64,000 bases of DNA from JAUWTJ01 sp965603015 (GTDB lineage Bacteria > Pseudomonadota > Alphaproteobacteria > M2410), in contig CBFDBJ010000001.1 of NCBI GenBank assembly GCA_965603015.1, forward strand, positions 62,001 to 126,000, given 5' to 3'. A program made the translations under genes and the position numbers. Position 1 is the stretch's first letter. The number at the start of each line of letters is the position of its first letter. Below are positions 52,922-61,023 of this stretch, in pieces. The notes under the pieces are model-generated. The model saw only the letters and a program-made list of their open reading frames with translations, made no database searches and was not told where the DNA came from.

Positions 52922-54061
52922 CTAACTTACGGATTTTCGAAATTCGGTGGGTGTGAAACCCTTTTGTTTCTTGAAAATTGTGTTGAAAGACGATTTGGAA
53001 TTAAATCCGGAGGCCATAGCAATCTCTAAAATTGTCCGGCCTTCGCTTGTCAGCAATTTTTTTGCGGCAGCCTCGGTGCGATAGGTGTTCACAAACTCAA
53101 AGAAGGACTTTCCGCCGATGCCATTGATCGCTTCAGACAGCTCACGCGGTGTTGCAGCCACCTGATCTGCGAGCTCTTTCACCGTGAGGTTGGGGTTGAG
53201 GTAGCATTTCCTCTCAACCATAGCTTCCTGAACCTTTGCAAAGAGGCTTTGCCGGTCTTGTTGCGACGCGTTGGATGCAGCATATTTTTCGCCAACCAAC
53301 GCGGTTGCAGAAGCACTCGGCCATTTCAGGTGGCTCACAATACCGACCAGCATGAGAGTGTTCACCAGACCCAGATGTAAAAGGTTCATAACTTCAAAGA
53401 TCACCCGGCCATAGACGGCGGTCTGCATAACACTCGAAACAAGAATCAAAGCAAGATGCGTTAGGAAGATAAAGGCCCATAAGAGCAAAGCGGCTTTCAG
53501 TCCGGAAATAATTTCATCCTCATTACCGGAAAACCAGTTCCTAAAGACCACTCCCGCCGCCTGCAGGCCTTTCAACGCCGCAAGTATGTACCCGATTTGA
53601 ATTAGATCCCCGATTGACGGAATAACAATTTTATCCATTGTTCCGCTCAACACTCCTGAACTCATCAGGGCCCGAATTTCATCAGGGTCACGGCCAATGA
53701 GTATTGCTCCATAATAACAATAGAGGAGCACGGCCGGTATGAAGTGCAGCAAATGCTTAACCTCTAATCGAAATTCTGGCTCAACTTTCGACCGGACGAA
53801 GAAATAAAGTGATGGCGCAATTAACAACTGTAAAGGCACCAATACAAATGCAAACTGCGGGAAAGCCTCCAGGCCACCTTGCATTTGATAAATCTGATCC
53901 AGCTTTGCTGTGGCCAGAATGAAAAACAAGAAAGCCAGAATCTGATTGGACCGGCTGTAGCGGTAATGAGACAGAACAAGAAACAGCAGGAATATCAGTG
54001 ACTGGCTCAACGTTATGACCGCAACGATCTCATTGAACGACAAACTGAATTGAGATGCCAT
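52922..54061 (-). CDS. Membrane-anchored AraC-family regulator
   Basis: 379 residues. Residues 1-250 contain about seven hydrophobic helices (IVAVITLSQSLIFLLFLVL, ILAFLFFILATAKL, FAFVLVPLQLLIAPSLYFFV, LLHFIPAVLLYCYYGAILI, and others). The C-terminal ~100 residues hold two helix-turn-helix units of AraC type: LTVKELADQVAATPRELSEAINGIGGKSFFEFVNTYR and TILEIAMASGFNSKSSFNTIFKKQKGFTPTEFRK. It would sense a membrane or envelope signal and bind DNA from the membrane. Likely targets are the downstream M23 gene and itself. Codon use is A+T-richer than average. Confidence 0.92.
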   Translation of the reverse strand: MASQFSLSFNEIVAVITLSQSLIFLLFLVLSHYRYSRSNQILAFLFFILATAKLDQIYQMQGGLEAFPQFAFVLVPLQLLIAPSLYFFVRSKVEPEFRLEVKHLLHFIPAVLLYCYYGAILIGRDPDEIRALMSSGVLSGTMDKIVIPSIGDLIQIGYILAALKGLQAAGVVFRNWFSGNEDEIISGLKAALLLWAFIFLTHLALILVSSVMQTAVYGRVIFEVMNLLHLGLVNTLMLVGIVSHLKWPSASATALVGEKYAASNASQQDRQSLFAKVQEAMVERKCYLNPNLTVKELADQVAATPRELSEAINGIGGKSFFEFVNTYRTEAAAKKLLTSEGRTILEIAMASGFNSKSSFNTIFKKQKGFTPTEFRKSVS

Positions 54062-54535
54062 TTATCTCCCCCATACCATATGTCTCTTTTGGCTTTCACA
54101 TACCCGATAGTTATCATGAGTTTCAAATGTAGAGTAGAGGAGGATCGTTCAATTCAGGAGATAAAGCCCGGAAGGGAAGCGTTCCGGCGTGCAGAGCTAC
54201 ATATTGGATAAATCACTTCATTTTCGAACGACAGCCCGCTTGCGTGATTGTCCGCTCCGGGTCAGACGCGATCTATTCAGATCCCTTCGGCAGGTAGTCC
54301 CCCAGAAGACGATGATATCCAAACTTAAATTTTTGCGCAGGACCAAGTACGAATACGCGTAGCTGGCCGACGATGACCTGTCCAGGAGTTAATCTGGAGG
54401 ACACAAATGGAAGCAATTCGATACAATTTGAAGAACAGGACCTTAAAGGGCCTTTACTCCAGTTGAATCCGATTCACATTGTCTTCAGGTTCGCTGGCGC
54501 CGCGAATCTCAATTTATAGAGGAGTGGTTGATGCG
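54062..54535. other. 474-bp gap between AraC-type and CPBP genes
   Basis: Divergent promoters are expected here. I see no gene. A degenerate match to the dispersed repeat is at about 54247-54270 (TTGTCCGCTCCGGGTCAGAC). The rest is A+T-rich without clear palindromes. Confidence 0.35.
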
Positions 54536-55354
54536 ATGGAAAATGACGAGAAATTAACGGTCAGTTTGCGGATATTCGTTTGTGTTGTACTGGGGTTATC
54601 AGTCTTGTACTGGGCAGCATTTCAAATTGCCCCGCTCCTCGATGTTGAGCTCCCTGCTGATTTACTCGGTACTTTAAGAGGGTTCGGACCAACGATTGCC
54701 GCTGTTGTAGCCTTGGTATATGTGGGCGGAATAGGCGCAATTCGATCGCTTTTAGCCAGTATCCTTGATTGGCGGGTATCCGGTCGGCTTTATGCGGTTG
54801 CGCTGCTGGCCCCTGCCACCGCGATGGCCCTGGCTTTGGCAATAGCTTATTCCAACGAGCCCAATGCATTTTCGCTTGGCGATGTGAACCCTCTGCGCTT
54901 GGCAGCGATCTTCTTCATTTTACCGATATTTGATGGTCCGTTGGGCGAAGAGCCCGGTTGGCGTGGATTCTTCCTGCCTGCGCTGATGCAAAGGCACAGT
55001 TCGATAGTAGCGAGCCTGTTGGTTGGCCTGGTGTGGTATCTTTGGCATCTTCCGCACTACCTTGTTGATGGTAGAAGCATGGATGGTGACTTCTTGACCA
55101 GATACCTGGTCTATACGATGGCTTTGAGCCTCGCCCACACCTGGTTGTTTAAGAAAACAGGTGGAAGTGTTTTACTTCATGTGCTCTTTCACAACACGAC
55201 CAACTATGTTGTTCTTCTTTCAGTCATGCTTTTTCCGGCGATAAGGGAGGATATGGTAAGCGACAACTATTTCTATTCGATGCTGGCACTAGGAGCGCTC
55301 GCCGCCCTGTCGCTCTTGCTACAAGATTGGTCGGCAAAGGCGAAAAACGTTTGA
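54536..55354 (+). CDS. CPBP family intramembrane metalloprotease
   Basis: 272 residues with AGGAG 11 bp before the ATG at 54536. Eight or so hydrophobic helices. The CPBP motifs are complete: 1, GPLGEEPGWRGFFLPAL (EExxxR); 2, GLVWYLWHLPHY (FxxxH type); 3, VLFHNTTN (HxxxN/D type). Homologues process prenylated or membrane substrates, and bacterial members often protect against peptides. The substrate is unknown. It is divergent from the membrane-anchored AraC regulator. Confidence 0.93.
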   Translation: MENDEKLTVSLRIFVCVVLGLSVLYWAAFQIAPLLDVELPADLLGTLRGFGPTIAAVVALVYVGGIGAIRSLLASILDWRVSGRLYAVALLAPATAMALALAIAYSNEPNAFSLGDVNPLRLAAIFFILPIFDGPLGEEPGWRGFFLPALMQRHSSIVASLLVGLVWYLWHLPHYLVDGRSMDGDFLTRYLVYTMALSLAHTWLFKKTGGSVLLHVLFHNTTNYVVLLSVMLFPAIREDMVSDNYFYSMLALGALAALSLLLQDWSAKAKNV

Positions 55355-55547
55355 CTTGCGGGTTGCAAATTACTTGTCAAGCCGCTCCCTATAGCCACCC
55401 CTGGCTATGATAGAGTGATCTCCTGAAAGCAGGATCACTGCTTGAATGAGGGCTTGCCCCTTTAATTCTCCTGGCTTCCTGAAAGAACAGACGCATCGCA
55501 AAGTCTGGCTCTTTGGCAGCGCATATCCATCGCGTGGCCAATCACAA

Positions 55548-55575
55548 AATGTCCGCTTTGGGTCAAAAACGGAAG
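55548..55575 (+). repeat. Dispersed short repeat, copy B
   Basis: AATGTCCGCTTTGGGTCA followed by AAAACGGAAG, non-coding, in the 298-bp gap between the CPBP and TetR genes. If translated it would read NVRFGSKTE. The right arm of the palindrome is decayed. Apart from this the gap (55355-55652) shows no gene. Confidence 0.65.
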
Positions 55576-55652
55576 TGGCAAGGCTCATCGAATGGGGTCC
55601 GCTGCTATGGTCAAAGCAGTCATGTCGCGCCCTGAAATCTGAGAACAGTCCA

Positions 55653-56240
55653 TCACTCTGAACGCGCCTCGCAATCACACGTCAGGCGCAGCATCAGCTC
55701 GGCCGCCTGTTTGTCGCTGAGGCCCTGCACGCGAACGAGGGTGCGCCAGGTTTCAATGTCGAGCGCCAGCGCAATGGCGGCGCGCAGCAACACCTTGCGG
55801 CGTCCTTTTTCCGGCCACGCCTCCAGCAGGACCTCCGCGGCCCCCGCCCAATAGGCCAGATAGGGCGCCATCACCGGAAGGTCGCGCGCTTCGGCATAGA
55901 CACTGGACATCATCGGTTCGGTCGCCCGGTGCCACGCATAGGCCTCCAGCAAGCCCTGGCGCAGCCTTGCCGCAGGGTCCTCGATGGCCCGCCAAAGCGC
56001 CGGGTCCGGGAACGGATGGCGCTCAAAGTAAAGCCCGCTGCAGGCCCCTGCGACCGCGCCCAGATCCGGAAAATGGCGGTAGACCGTAACCTTGCCGACC
56101 CCCGCCTGTTCGGCAATATCACTCATCGAGGTCGCCGCAAGACCTTTGGTCTGGTGCAGGTGGATCGCCGCCTCGACAATCTTCTGCCGGGTTTGATCGC
56201 GCGCCGCGCCGCGCTGCTTGAGTTGGTAAGGCCGTTTCAT
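55653..56240 (-). CDS. TetR/AcrR family transcriptional regulator
   Basis: 195 residues. The N-terminal helix-turn-helix reads TRQKIVEAAIHLHQTKGLAATSMSDIAEQAGVGKVTVYRHFPDLGAV; the rest is an all-helical ligand-binding domain. It is divergent from the MAPEG gene, with a 127-bp promoter region carrying three TTTCATGAAA-like sequences, so it most likely represses itself and the MAPEG gene. The inducer is unknown. Confidence 0.94.
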   Translation of the reverse strand: MKRPYQLKQRGAARDQTRQKIVEAAIHLHQTKGLAATSMSDIAEQAGVGKVTVYRHFPDLGAVAGACSGLYFERHPFPDPALWRAIEDPAARLRQGLLEAYAWHRATEPMMSSVYAEARDLPVMAPYLAYWAGAAEVLLEAWPEKGRRKVLLRAAIALALDIETWRTLVRVQGLSDKQAAELMLRLTCDCEARSE

Positions 56241-56259
56241 GGGTTCATGATACAGCCTA

Positions 56260-56328
56260 TTTCATGAAAGTTGACAAGGGTGAAAGTCACGGGTATCACT
56301 ATTTCGTGAAACATACTGTTTCATTAAA
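56260..56328. promoter_or_regulatory. TetR operators and MAPEG promoter
   Basis: TTTCATGAAA (56260-56269), TTTCGTGAAA (56302-56311) and TTTCATTAAA (56319-56328), with the last two forming TGAAACATACTGTTTCA (56307-56323), a 7-bp dyad around TAC. A plus-strand -35 TTGACA (56271-56276) and a -10 TATCAC (56294-56299, 17-bp spacer) lie between, so bound repressor would block initiation. Confidence 0.7.
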
Positions 56329-56367
56329 TATCACTCCGGATACCCGGCCTCGCAGCAAGGAACAACA

Positions 56368-56832
56368 ATGACCCTTTTGACCATGGAAAATCCCGTCTTC
56401 GTCACCTATATGATTGCCGCCGCGCTGATGATCCTGAAGATCATGGGTCAGGGCTGGATGACGGTTTACAGAATGCTGAAGAGCGATTCCGGCCTCGCCA
56501 GTCCCGAAGATGTACAAACCGGCCTGATCAACAAAAACCCGCGCCCCGAACAACTCGAGCGCAATGACTATGTCGATCGCTCGCGGCGCATGCATCGCAA
56601 TGACCTGGAAAATATCCCGGCGTTTCTCGCCGCCGGCGTGATCTTTGTTGCCTCAGGCCCATCGCTCCTGCTGGCGAACATCCTGATGTACAGTTTCGTC
56701 AGCGCCCGCTTTGCCCACGCCATCGCCTACGCGAGCAAACAAACCCACGAAGTGCGCGCCACCTTTTACACCATCGGTTCCGTGGTGGTCGTCATTATGG
56801 CGGTCTATGCGCTGATCGCGGCGATGTCATAA
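56368..56832 (+). CDS. MAPEG family membrane protein
   Basis: 154 residues with four hydrophobic helices (VTYMIAAALMILKIMGQGW, NIPAFLAAGVIFVASG, LLLANILMYSFVSARFAHAI, ATFYTIGSVVVVIMAVYALI). The glutathione-binding MAPEG signature is VDRSRRMHRNDLENIPAF, matching ERxxRAHxNxxEN. Family members conjugate or reduce lipid peroxides with glutathione. Divergent from and likely repressed by the TetR regulator, an arrangement suited to a xenobiotic or lipid-peroxide response. Confidence 0.93.
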   Translation: MTLLTMENPVFVTYMIAAALMILKIMGQGWMTVYRMLKSDSGLASPEDVQTGLINKNPRPEQLERNDYVDRSRRMHRNDLENIPAFLAAGVIFVASGPSLLLANILMYSFVSARFAHAIAYASKQTHEVRATFYTIGSVVVVIMAVYALIAAMS

Positions 56833-56898
56833 ACGATCCGGGATCACATGCGGCGCTCGTGATGATCGCGACTTCGGGTGCGATACTTTGGCGGCAGA

Positions 56899-58194
56899 CT
56901 ATTTGCTGCGCGCCTTTAACCAGTCAGCAACCAGCGCTTGCGCTTCGGACAGCTGTTCCGGCGTCAGGTCTTTGGCGACAGTCTCCTGCATGGCAGTGGC
57001 GGATCCCTGATCCCCGCACGCGGCCGAAATCGCATACCATTTGTAGGCCTCGACCGCGCTGCGGGAAACGCCGTCGCCGGCGGCAGAGTGCTCGCCAAGA
57101 CGGAACGCAGCCTGCGGATGGCACTGCCCCGCGGCGACCGCATACCATTTCACGGCCGCTTCCAGATCGCCCGGCTCGCCGCCCCTTTTGTCGAGGGTTT
57201 CCGCAAGCCTGGACATCGCCTCAATGTATCCCTTTTCGGCCAGCGCGCCATACCATTGGATGGCCAGATCAAGATCCTGGGCCGTGCCGACACCGGAGGC
57301 AGACATCTCCGCAACATAGAATTGGGTCGTCGCGCTAATTTCTGTGGACGCGAAGTCATTTTCGGCGGCCTTCCTATACCACTTGAAAGCCTCGGCCTCA
57401 TCTTTCGCGACCCCTGCAGTGCCAAGGTAAAAATTACCCAGGTTAAACTGCGCCGCAGCAAGGCCTTGCTCGGCAGCCTTTGTGTACCATAGAACCGCTT
57501 TTGCATGGTCTTGATCAGCACCAAGACCACCGCCATACATATAGCCAGCCGTGTACTGCGATGTCCTGTGACCTTGCTGGCCCGCCAGCTCAAACCATTT
57601 CAGCGCCTCGGTGGCATCCAGAGGCGCGCCAACTCCGGTGAAAGACATGGCGCCAAGATTAAACTGCGCCTTGACGTGACCTTGCCCGGCGGCTTTCAGA
57701 AACCATTCGCGGGCCCTGACCGCATCCTGGCCATGCACCCATACTCCCGCTTCGTGCATTTCGTCGATCAAAGAATAGGTTTCCCGCTCCGCCTTGTGAT
57801 CGGCCTGCAGAAACCAGTGCGCGAGCGCGGGAAGCTCTTGCTGGCCGTCCCATCTGCCTTTGGCATAGAGCAGCCCGTAGAGGTATTGCGTTTCCCCGTA
57901 ATTTTGTTGCACCGCATAGGCGAGCCAGCGCATCGCCTCGGGCAGGTTATGGTGCAATCCATAGCCCGCACCCGATCCGCCATAGACCAGCCCAAGCTCG
58001 TGTTGAGCCGCTGCCTCTCCCCTTTGGGCTCTCGCCTGAAGCGCCATAAACCGCTCCAGGGCACCCGTCACCCCCTGCTCCCAGGCATCCTGCTCCTCTG
58101 ACGCCAGCACTGCGCCCGGACCAGACAAACCGGCCATAATCAAACTGGCTGAGAAAACGGCTGTGCTTAAAAACTTGCGCCTGAGTTTGATCAT
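56899..58194 (-). CDS. Secreted Sel1-repeat protein
   Basis: 431 residues. A signal peptide (MIKLRRKFLSTAVFSASLIMAGLSGPGAVLA) is followed by about nine Sel1-like repeats of 36-44 residues, each with the pattern A-x-x-W-[YF]-x-x-A-A-x-x-G-x-x-x-A-Q-[YF]-x-L-G (for example AREWFLKAAGQGHVKAQFNLG and AVLWYTKAAEQGLAAAQFNLG). Such helical-repeat solenoids mediate protein-protein contacts in the periplasm. No enzymatic site. The start at 58194 is supported by the signal peptide. A two-helix membrane protein gene precedes it by 66 bp. Confidence 0.92.
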   Translation of the reverse strand: MIKLRRKFLSTAVFSASLIMAGLSGPGAVLASEEQDAWEQGVTGALERFMALQARAQRGEAAAQHELGLVYGGSGAGYGLHHNLPEAMRWLAYAVQQNYGETQYLYGLLYAKGRWDGQQELPALAHWFLQADHKAERETYSLIDEMHEAGVWVHGQDAVRAREWFLKAAGQGHVKAQFNLGAMSFTGVGAPLDATEALKWFELAGQQGHRTSQYTAGYMYGGGLGADQDHAKAVLWYTKAAEQGLAAAQFNLGNFYLGTAGVAKDEAEAFKWYRKAAENDFASTEISATTQFYVAEMSASGVGTAQDLDLAIQWYGALAEKGYIEAMSRLAETLDKRGGEPGDLEAAVKWYAVAAGQCHPQAAFRLGEHSAAGDGVSRSAVEAYKWYAISAACGDQGSATAMQETVAKDLTPEQLSEAQALVADWLKARSK

Positions 58195-58260
58195 TGGGGT
58201 GGCTCCGATCGGATTTGAGACCTGGGTATAAACGGCATCACGGGACAGGGCGGGCGGCTC

Positions 58261-58956
58261 CTAGCCGTCGACCTCTTCAGGATCGTCGATCCGCGAGCCG
58301 ATAACCGACAGCAAACTAAGCACCCCGGCGATCACCGAGAGCCAGAACCATACCCTGGAAATCTTGCCGGGGACGTCGTAGCCTTCGGGTTTCAACAGGA
58401 CCGCGATCTCTTTTGAAACAGGCTTGACCTCGTTGGAATAGGACAGGTCCATTCCAATCGTCCGCGATATGACATCGTCGCCCTCTTCCATGACCGGGAC
58501 GGTGACCTGACCGGCAAAGCGCAATGTCGCGGGCTCTCCGATTGATCCGGTCAGGTCGGGAATGGCAAACGCCAGGTGCAGCGTGATCGGGTCCGAGTAA
58601 TCCGTGACCGAAACACCCTTGATGCTCAGGCTCGTGAGGTCGATGTATTCGCTCCAGTCATCATTCTTAAAAGCAGAAACATCAACCGGCACACGATCCC
58701 CCGATGCCAGCTCGATTTCACCGGTGAGATCAGAAACACTGGCAAGGCCGTTGAGGGAACTATAAAAACCGGTAGATTCCAGCCGCCACTCCTGATTGAC
58801 AGGAACGCACAGCGCCGCCTTGCGACAATCCTGCAGGTTATTGTTCCACCAGATCCAGGCCGCAACACTGGCCGAGATCAGCACGGCCACAGTATAAAAT
58901 TTCGACGCCCTGGCGTTTTCTTCCGGCGTGAAGTCCTCATTCTGGCTGTTACCCAT
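58261..58956 (-). CDS. Hypothetical protein with two membrane helices
   Basis: 231 residues. TM1 is at about 20-42 (FYTVAVLISASVAAWIWW) and TM2 near 204-224 (VWFWLSVIAGVLSLLSVIG); between them is a ~150-residue extracytoplasmic beta-rich domain with two cysteines (DCRKAALCVP). The acidic C-terminus is cytoplasmic. I do not recognise the family. It lies 66 bp upstream of the Sel1-repeat gene on the same strand, suggesting an operon and perhaps a shared envelope function. Confidence 0.7.
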   Translation of the reverse strand: MGNSQNEDFTPEENARASKFYTVAVLISASVAAWIWWNNNLQDCRKAALCVPVNQEWRLESTGFYSSLNGLASVSDLTGEIELASGDRVPVDVSAFKNDDWSEYIDLTSLSIKGVSVTDYSDPITLHLAFAIPDLTGSIGEPATLRFAGQVTVPVMEEGDDVISRTIGMDLSYSNEVKPVSKEIAVLLKPEGYDVPGKISRVWFWLSVIAGVLSLLSVIGSRIDDPEEVDG

Positions 58957-59280
58957 TTTCCCCCCTGAAACGTAAAACCTGATTGGCCTGCGTCATATGT
59001 CAGGACAAATCTCTAAATTTTCTGTTAAAGGCCGTCAGGGGCGCTGTGCAGAAGGTTTTGCCTTCGAGTGTCGCCTCCAGCCAAATGTCTGCTTTGGGTT
59101 GCAGAGAGGAATTTGCCCGGCATATTTCATTGACCAGCTCACAGTCTTTTCTTCGATTCCCCTTCACACCCCTATCCCCACTCCTCGAACCGTGTTATCC
59201 GGACCGCCCGAAACACAGGTCGCGCGCCCGGGCCAACAGGTCAAACTGCCGCGCGGCTGAAACTGAAGGTTTACCCCGTC
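58957..59280. other. Promoter region of purH with repeat copy C
   Basis: 324 bp between the divergent two-helix membrane protein gene and purH. No gene is supported. Copy C of the dispersed repeat is at 59083-59100. Confidence 0.4.
59083..59100 (+). repeat. Dispersed short repeat, copy C (half)
   Basis: AAATGTCTGCTTTGGGTT, matching the left arm of copies A and B; the right arm is not preserved. In another frame it reads MSALG, again familiar from spurious alphaproteobacterial ORFs. Confidence 0.55.
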
Positions 59281-60873
59281 ATGAGCACCAATAATCCTGT
59301 CATCAAGCGCGCCCTCCTGTCCGTCTCAGACAAGACGGGCCTCGTCGATTTCGCCAAAGCCTTGCATGCCCGCGGCGTTGAAATCCTGTCGACCGGCGGC
59401 ACTGCTGCTGCAATCAGAGATGCCGGCATCGCCGTCATTGATGTTTCGGATTATACCGGCTTCCCGGAAATGATGGATGGCCGGGTCAAGACGCTGCACC
59501 CCATGGTCCACGGCGGGCTCCTCGCCCTGCGCGACAATCCCGAACACGTCGCTACCATGAAGGAACACGACATCGGTGCCATCGATCTTCTGGCGGTCAA
59601 CCTTTACCCCTTCGAGGCCACGGTCGCCTCGGGCGCCAACTACAATACCGCCATCGAGAATATCGACATCGGCGGTCCGGCGATGATCCGCTCCGCCGCC
59701 AAGAACCATCCCTCCGTTACCGTCATCGTCGACACGGAAGACTTCGCAACCGTGCTGGATGACATGGCGGCCAATGACGGCGCCACCACCCTTGAGACCC
59801 GCAAGCACCTCGCCGCCAAGGCCTATGCCCGCACCGCCGCCTATGACGCGGCGATTTCCAACTGGTTTGCCTCCGAGCTTGAGGTCACCGCGCCCAGGCG
59901 CCGCGCCTTTGCCGGAACTTTGCGGGAAAGCCTGCGCTACGGCGAAAACCCGCATCAGCACGCTGCCTTTTATGTCACCGGCGATCCGCGTCCGGGCGTT
60001 GCCTCGGCCCGCCAGCTGCAAGGCAAGGCGCTGTCCTATAACAACATCAACGACACCGACGCCGCCTTTGAACTGGTCGGCGAATTTGACCCCGCCGACG
60101 GCCCGGCCGTTGCCATCATCAAACATGCCAACCCCTGCGGCGTCGCCAGGGGTGCAAGCCTCGCCGAGGCCTACAGGGCGGCGCTCGCATGTGACTCGAC
60201 ATCAGCCTTCGGCGGCATCATCGCGCTGAACCAAAAGCTCGACCTTGAGACCACCGAAGAAATTGCCAAAATCTTCACCGAGGTGATCATTGCCCCGGAT
60301 GCTGATGAAGACGCCATCGCACGCCTCGCCAAAAAGAAAAACCTGCGCCTGCTTTTGACCGGTGGCTTGCCGAACCCCACGGCCGAAGGCCTGACGTACA
60401 AGACTGTCGCTGGCGGCTTCCTTGTGCAGTCGCGCGACGCAGGCAAGATCACCCTGCCGGATCTGAAAGTCGTCACCAAACGCGCCCCGACCGATGAAGA
60501 ACTGCAGGACCTGCTGTTTGCCTTCACCGTCGCCAAGCACGTCAAATCCAACACCATCGTCTATGCCAAAAACGGCGCCACCGTTGGCATTGGCGCAGGC
60601 CAAATGAGCCGCATCGATTCAGCGCGCATCGCCGCCCGCAAGGCCGAGGACGCCGCCAGTGTCGAGGGCTATGAGAGCGTCAAAACCATCGGCTCAGCCG
60701 TTGCCTCGGACGCGTTCTTCCCCTTCGCCGACGGGCTCCTGGCCGCCGTAGAAGCCGGTGCGACATCCGTCATTCAGCCCGGTGGTTCCATGCGCGACGA
60801 CGAGGTTATCGCCGCCGCCGACGAAGCCGGCCTCGCCATGGTGCTAACCGGTATGCGGCACTTCCGGCATTAG
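59281..60873 (+). CDS. purH: Bifunctional AICAR transformylase / IMP cyclohydrolase
   Basis: 530 residues. The N-terminal IMP cyclohydrolase domain (MGS fold) includes LSVSDKTGLVDFAKAL, EILSTGGTAAAIRDAGI and PEMMDGRVKTLHPMVHGGLLA. The C-terminal transformylase has LRYGENPHQHAAFYV, ALSYNNINDTDAAFELV, IIKHANPCGVA and the catalytic Lys-His (IIKHANP). The final conserved block SVIQPGGSMRDDEVIAAADEAGLAMVLTGMRHFRH is complete. It catalyses the last two steps of IMP synthesis. A dispersed palindromic element follows immediately and may act as its terminator. Confidence 0.99.
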   Translation: MSTNNPVIKRALLSVSDKTGLVDFAKALHARGVEILSTGGTAAAIRDAGIAVIDVSDYTGFPEMMDGRVKTLHPMVHGGLLALRDNPEHVATMKEHDIGAIDLLAVNLYPFEATVASGANYNTAIENIDIGGPAMIRSAAKNHPSVTVIVDTEDFATVLDDMAANDGATTLETRKHLAAKAYARTAAYDAAISNWFASELEVTAPRRRAFAGTLRESLRYGENPHQHAAFYVTGDPRPGVASARQLQGKALSYNNINDTDAAFELVGEFDPADGPAVAIIKHANPCGVARGASLAEAYRAALACDSTSAFGGIIALNQKLDLETTEEIAKIFTEVIIAPDADEDAIARLAKKKNLRLLLTGGLPNPTAEGLTYKTVAGGFLVQSRDAGKITLPDLKVVTKRAPTDEELQDLLFAFTVAKHVKSNTIVYAKNGATVGIGAGQMSRIDSARIAARKAEDAASVEGYESVKTIGSAVASDAFFPFADGLLAAVEAGATSVIQPGGSMRDDEVIAAADEAGLAMVLTGMRHFRH

Positions 60874-60890
60874 GCAATCATATGATTTTC

Positions 60891-61007
60891 GTCATCCCGG
60901 ATGCGGTGCAACATGCAATGTTGCTCCGCTGGTCCGGGACCCACATGTCAGATTTAGGCCCCGGACCAGCATCACATCACGTCGTGCTGCAACGCATCCG
61001 GGGTGAC
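60891..61007. repeat. Dispersed palindromic element, copy 2 (117 bp)
   Basis: GTCATCCCGGATGC at the left end and GCATCCGGGGTGAC at the right. Inner arms GCTGGTCCGGG and CCCCGGACCAGC pair as well, giving a long cruciform-capable hairpin. It sits in the 150-bp gap between the convergent purH and MFS genes. The 27-bp core shared with copy 1 at 18674 identifies one family. Confidence 0.88.
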
Positions 61008-61023
61008 AAAGAGAAATAAATCA

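Noticed and set aside
55370..55678. 102-codon minus-strand frame after the CPBP gene
   Set aside because: Its recognisable part (FDPKRTF) is the translated dispersed repeat, known from spurious ORFs; no ribosome site.
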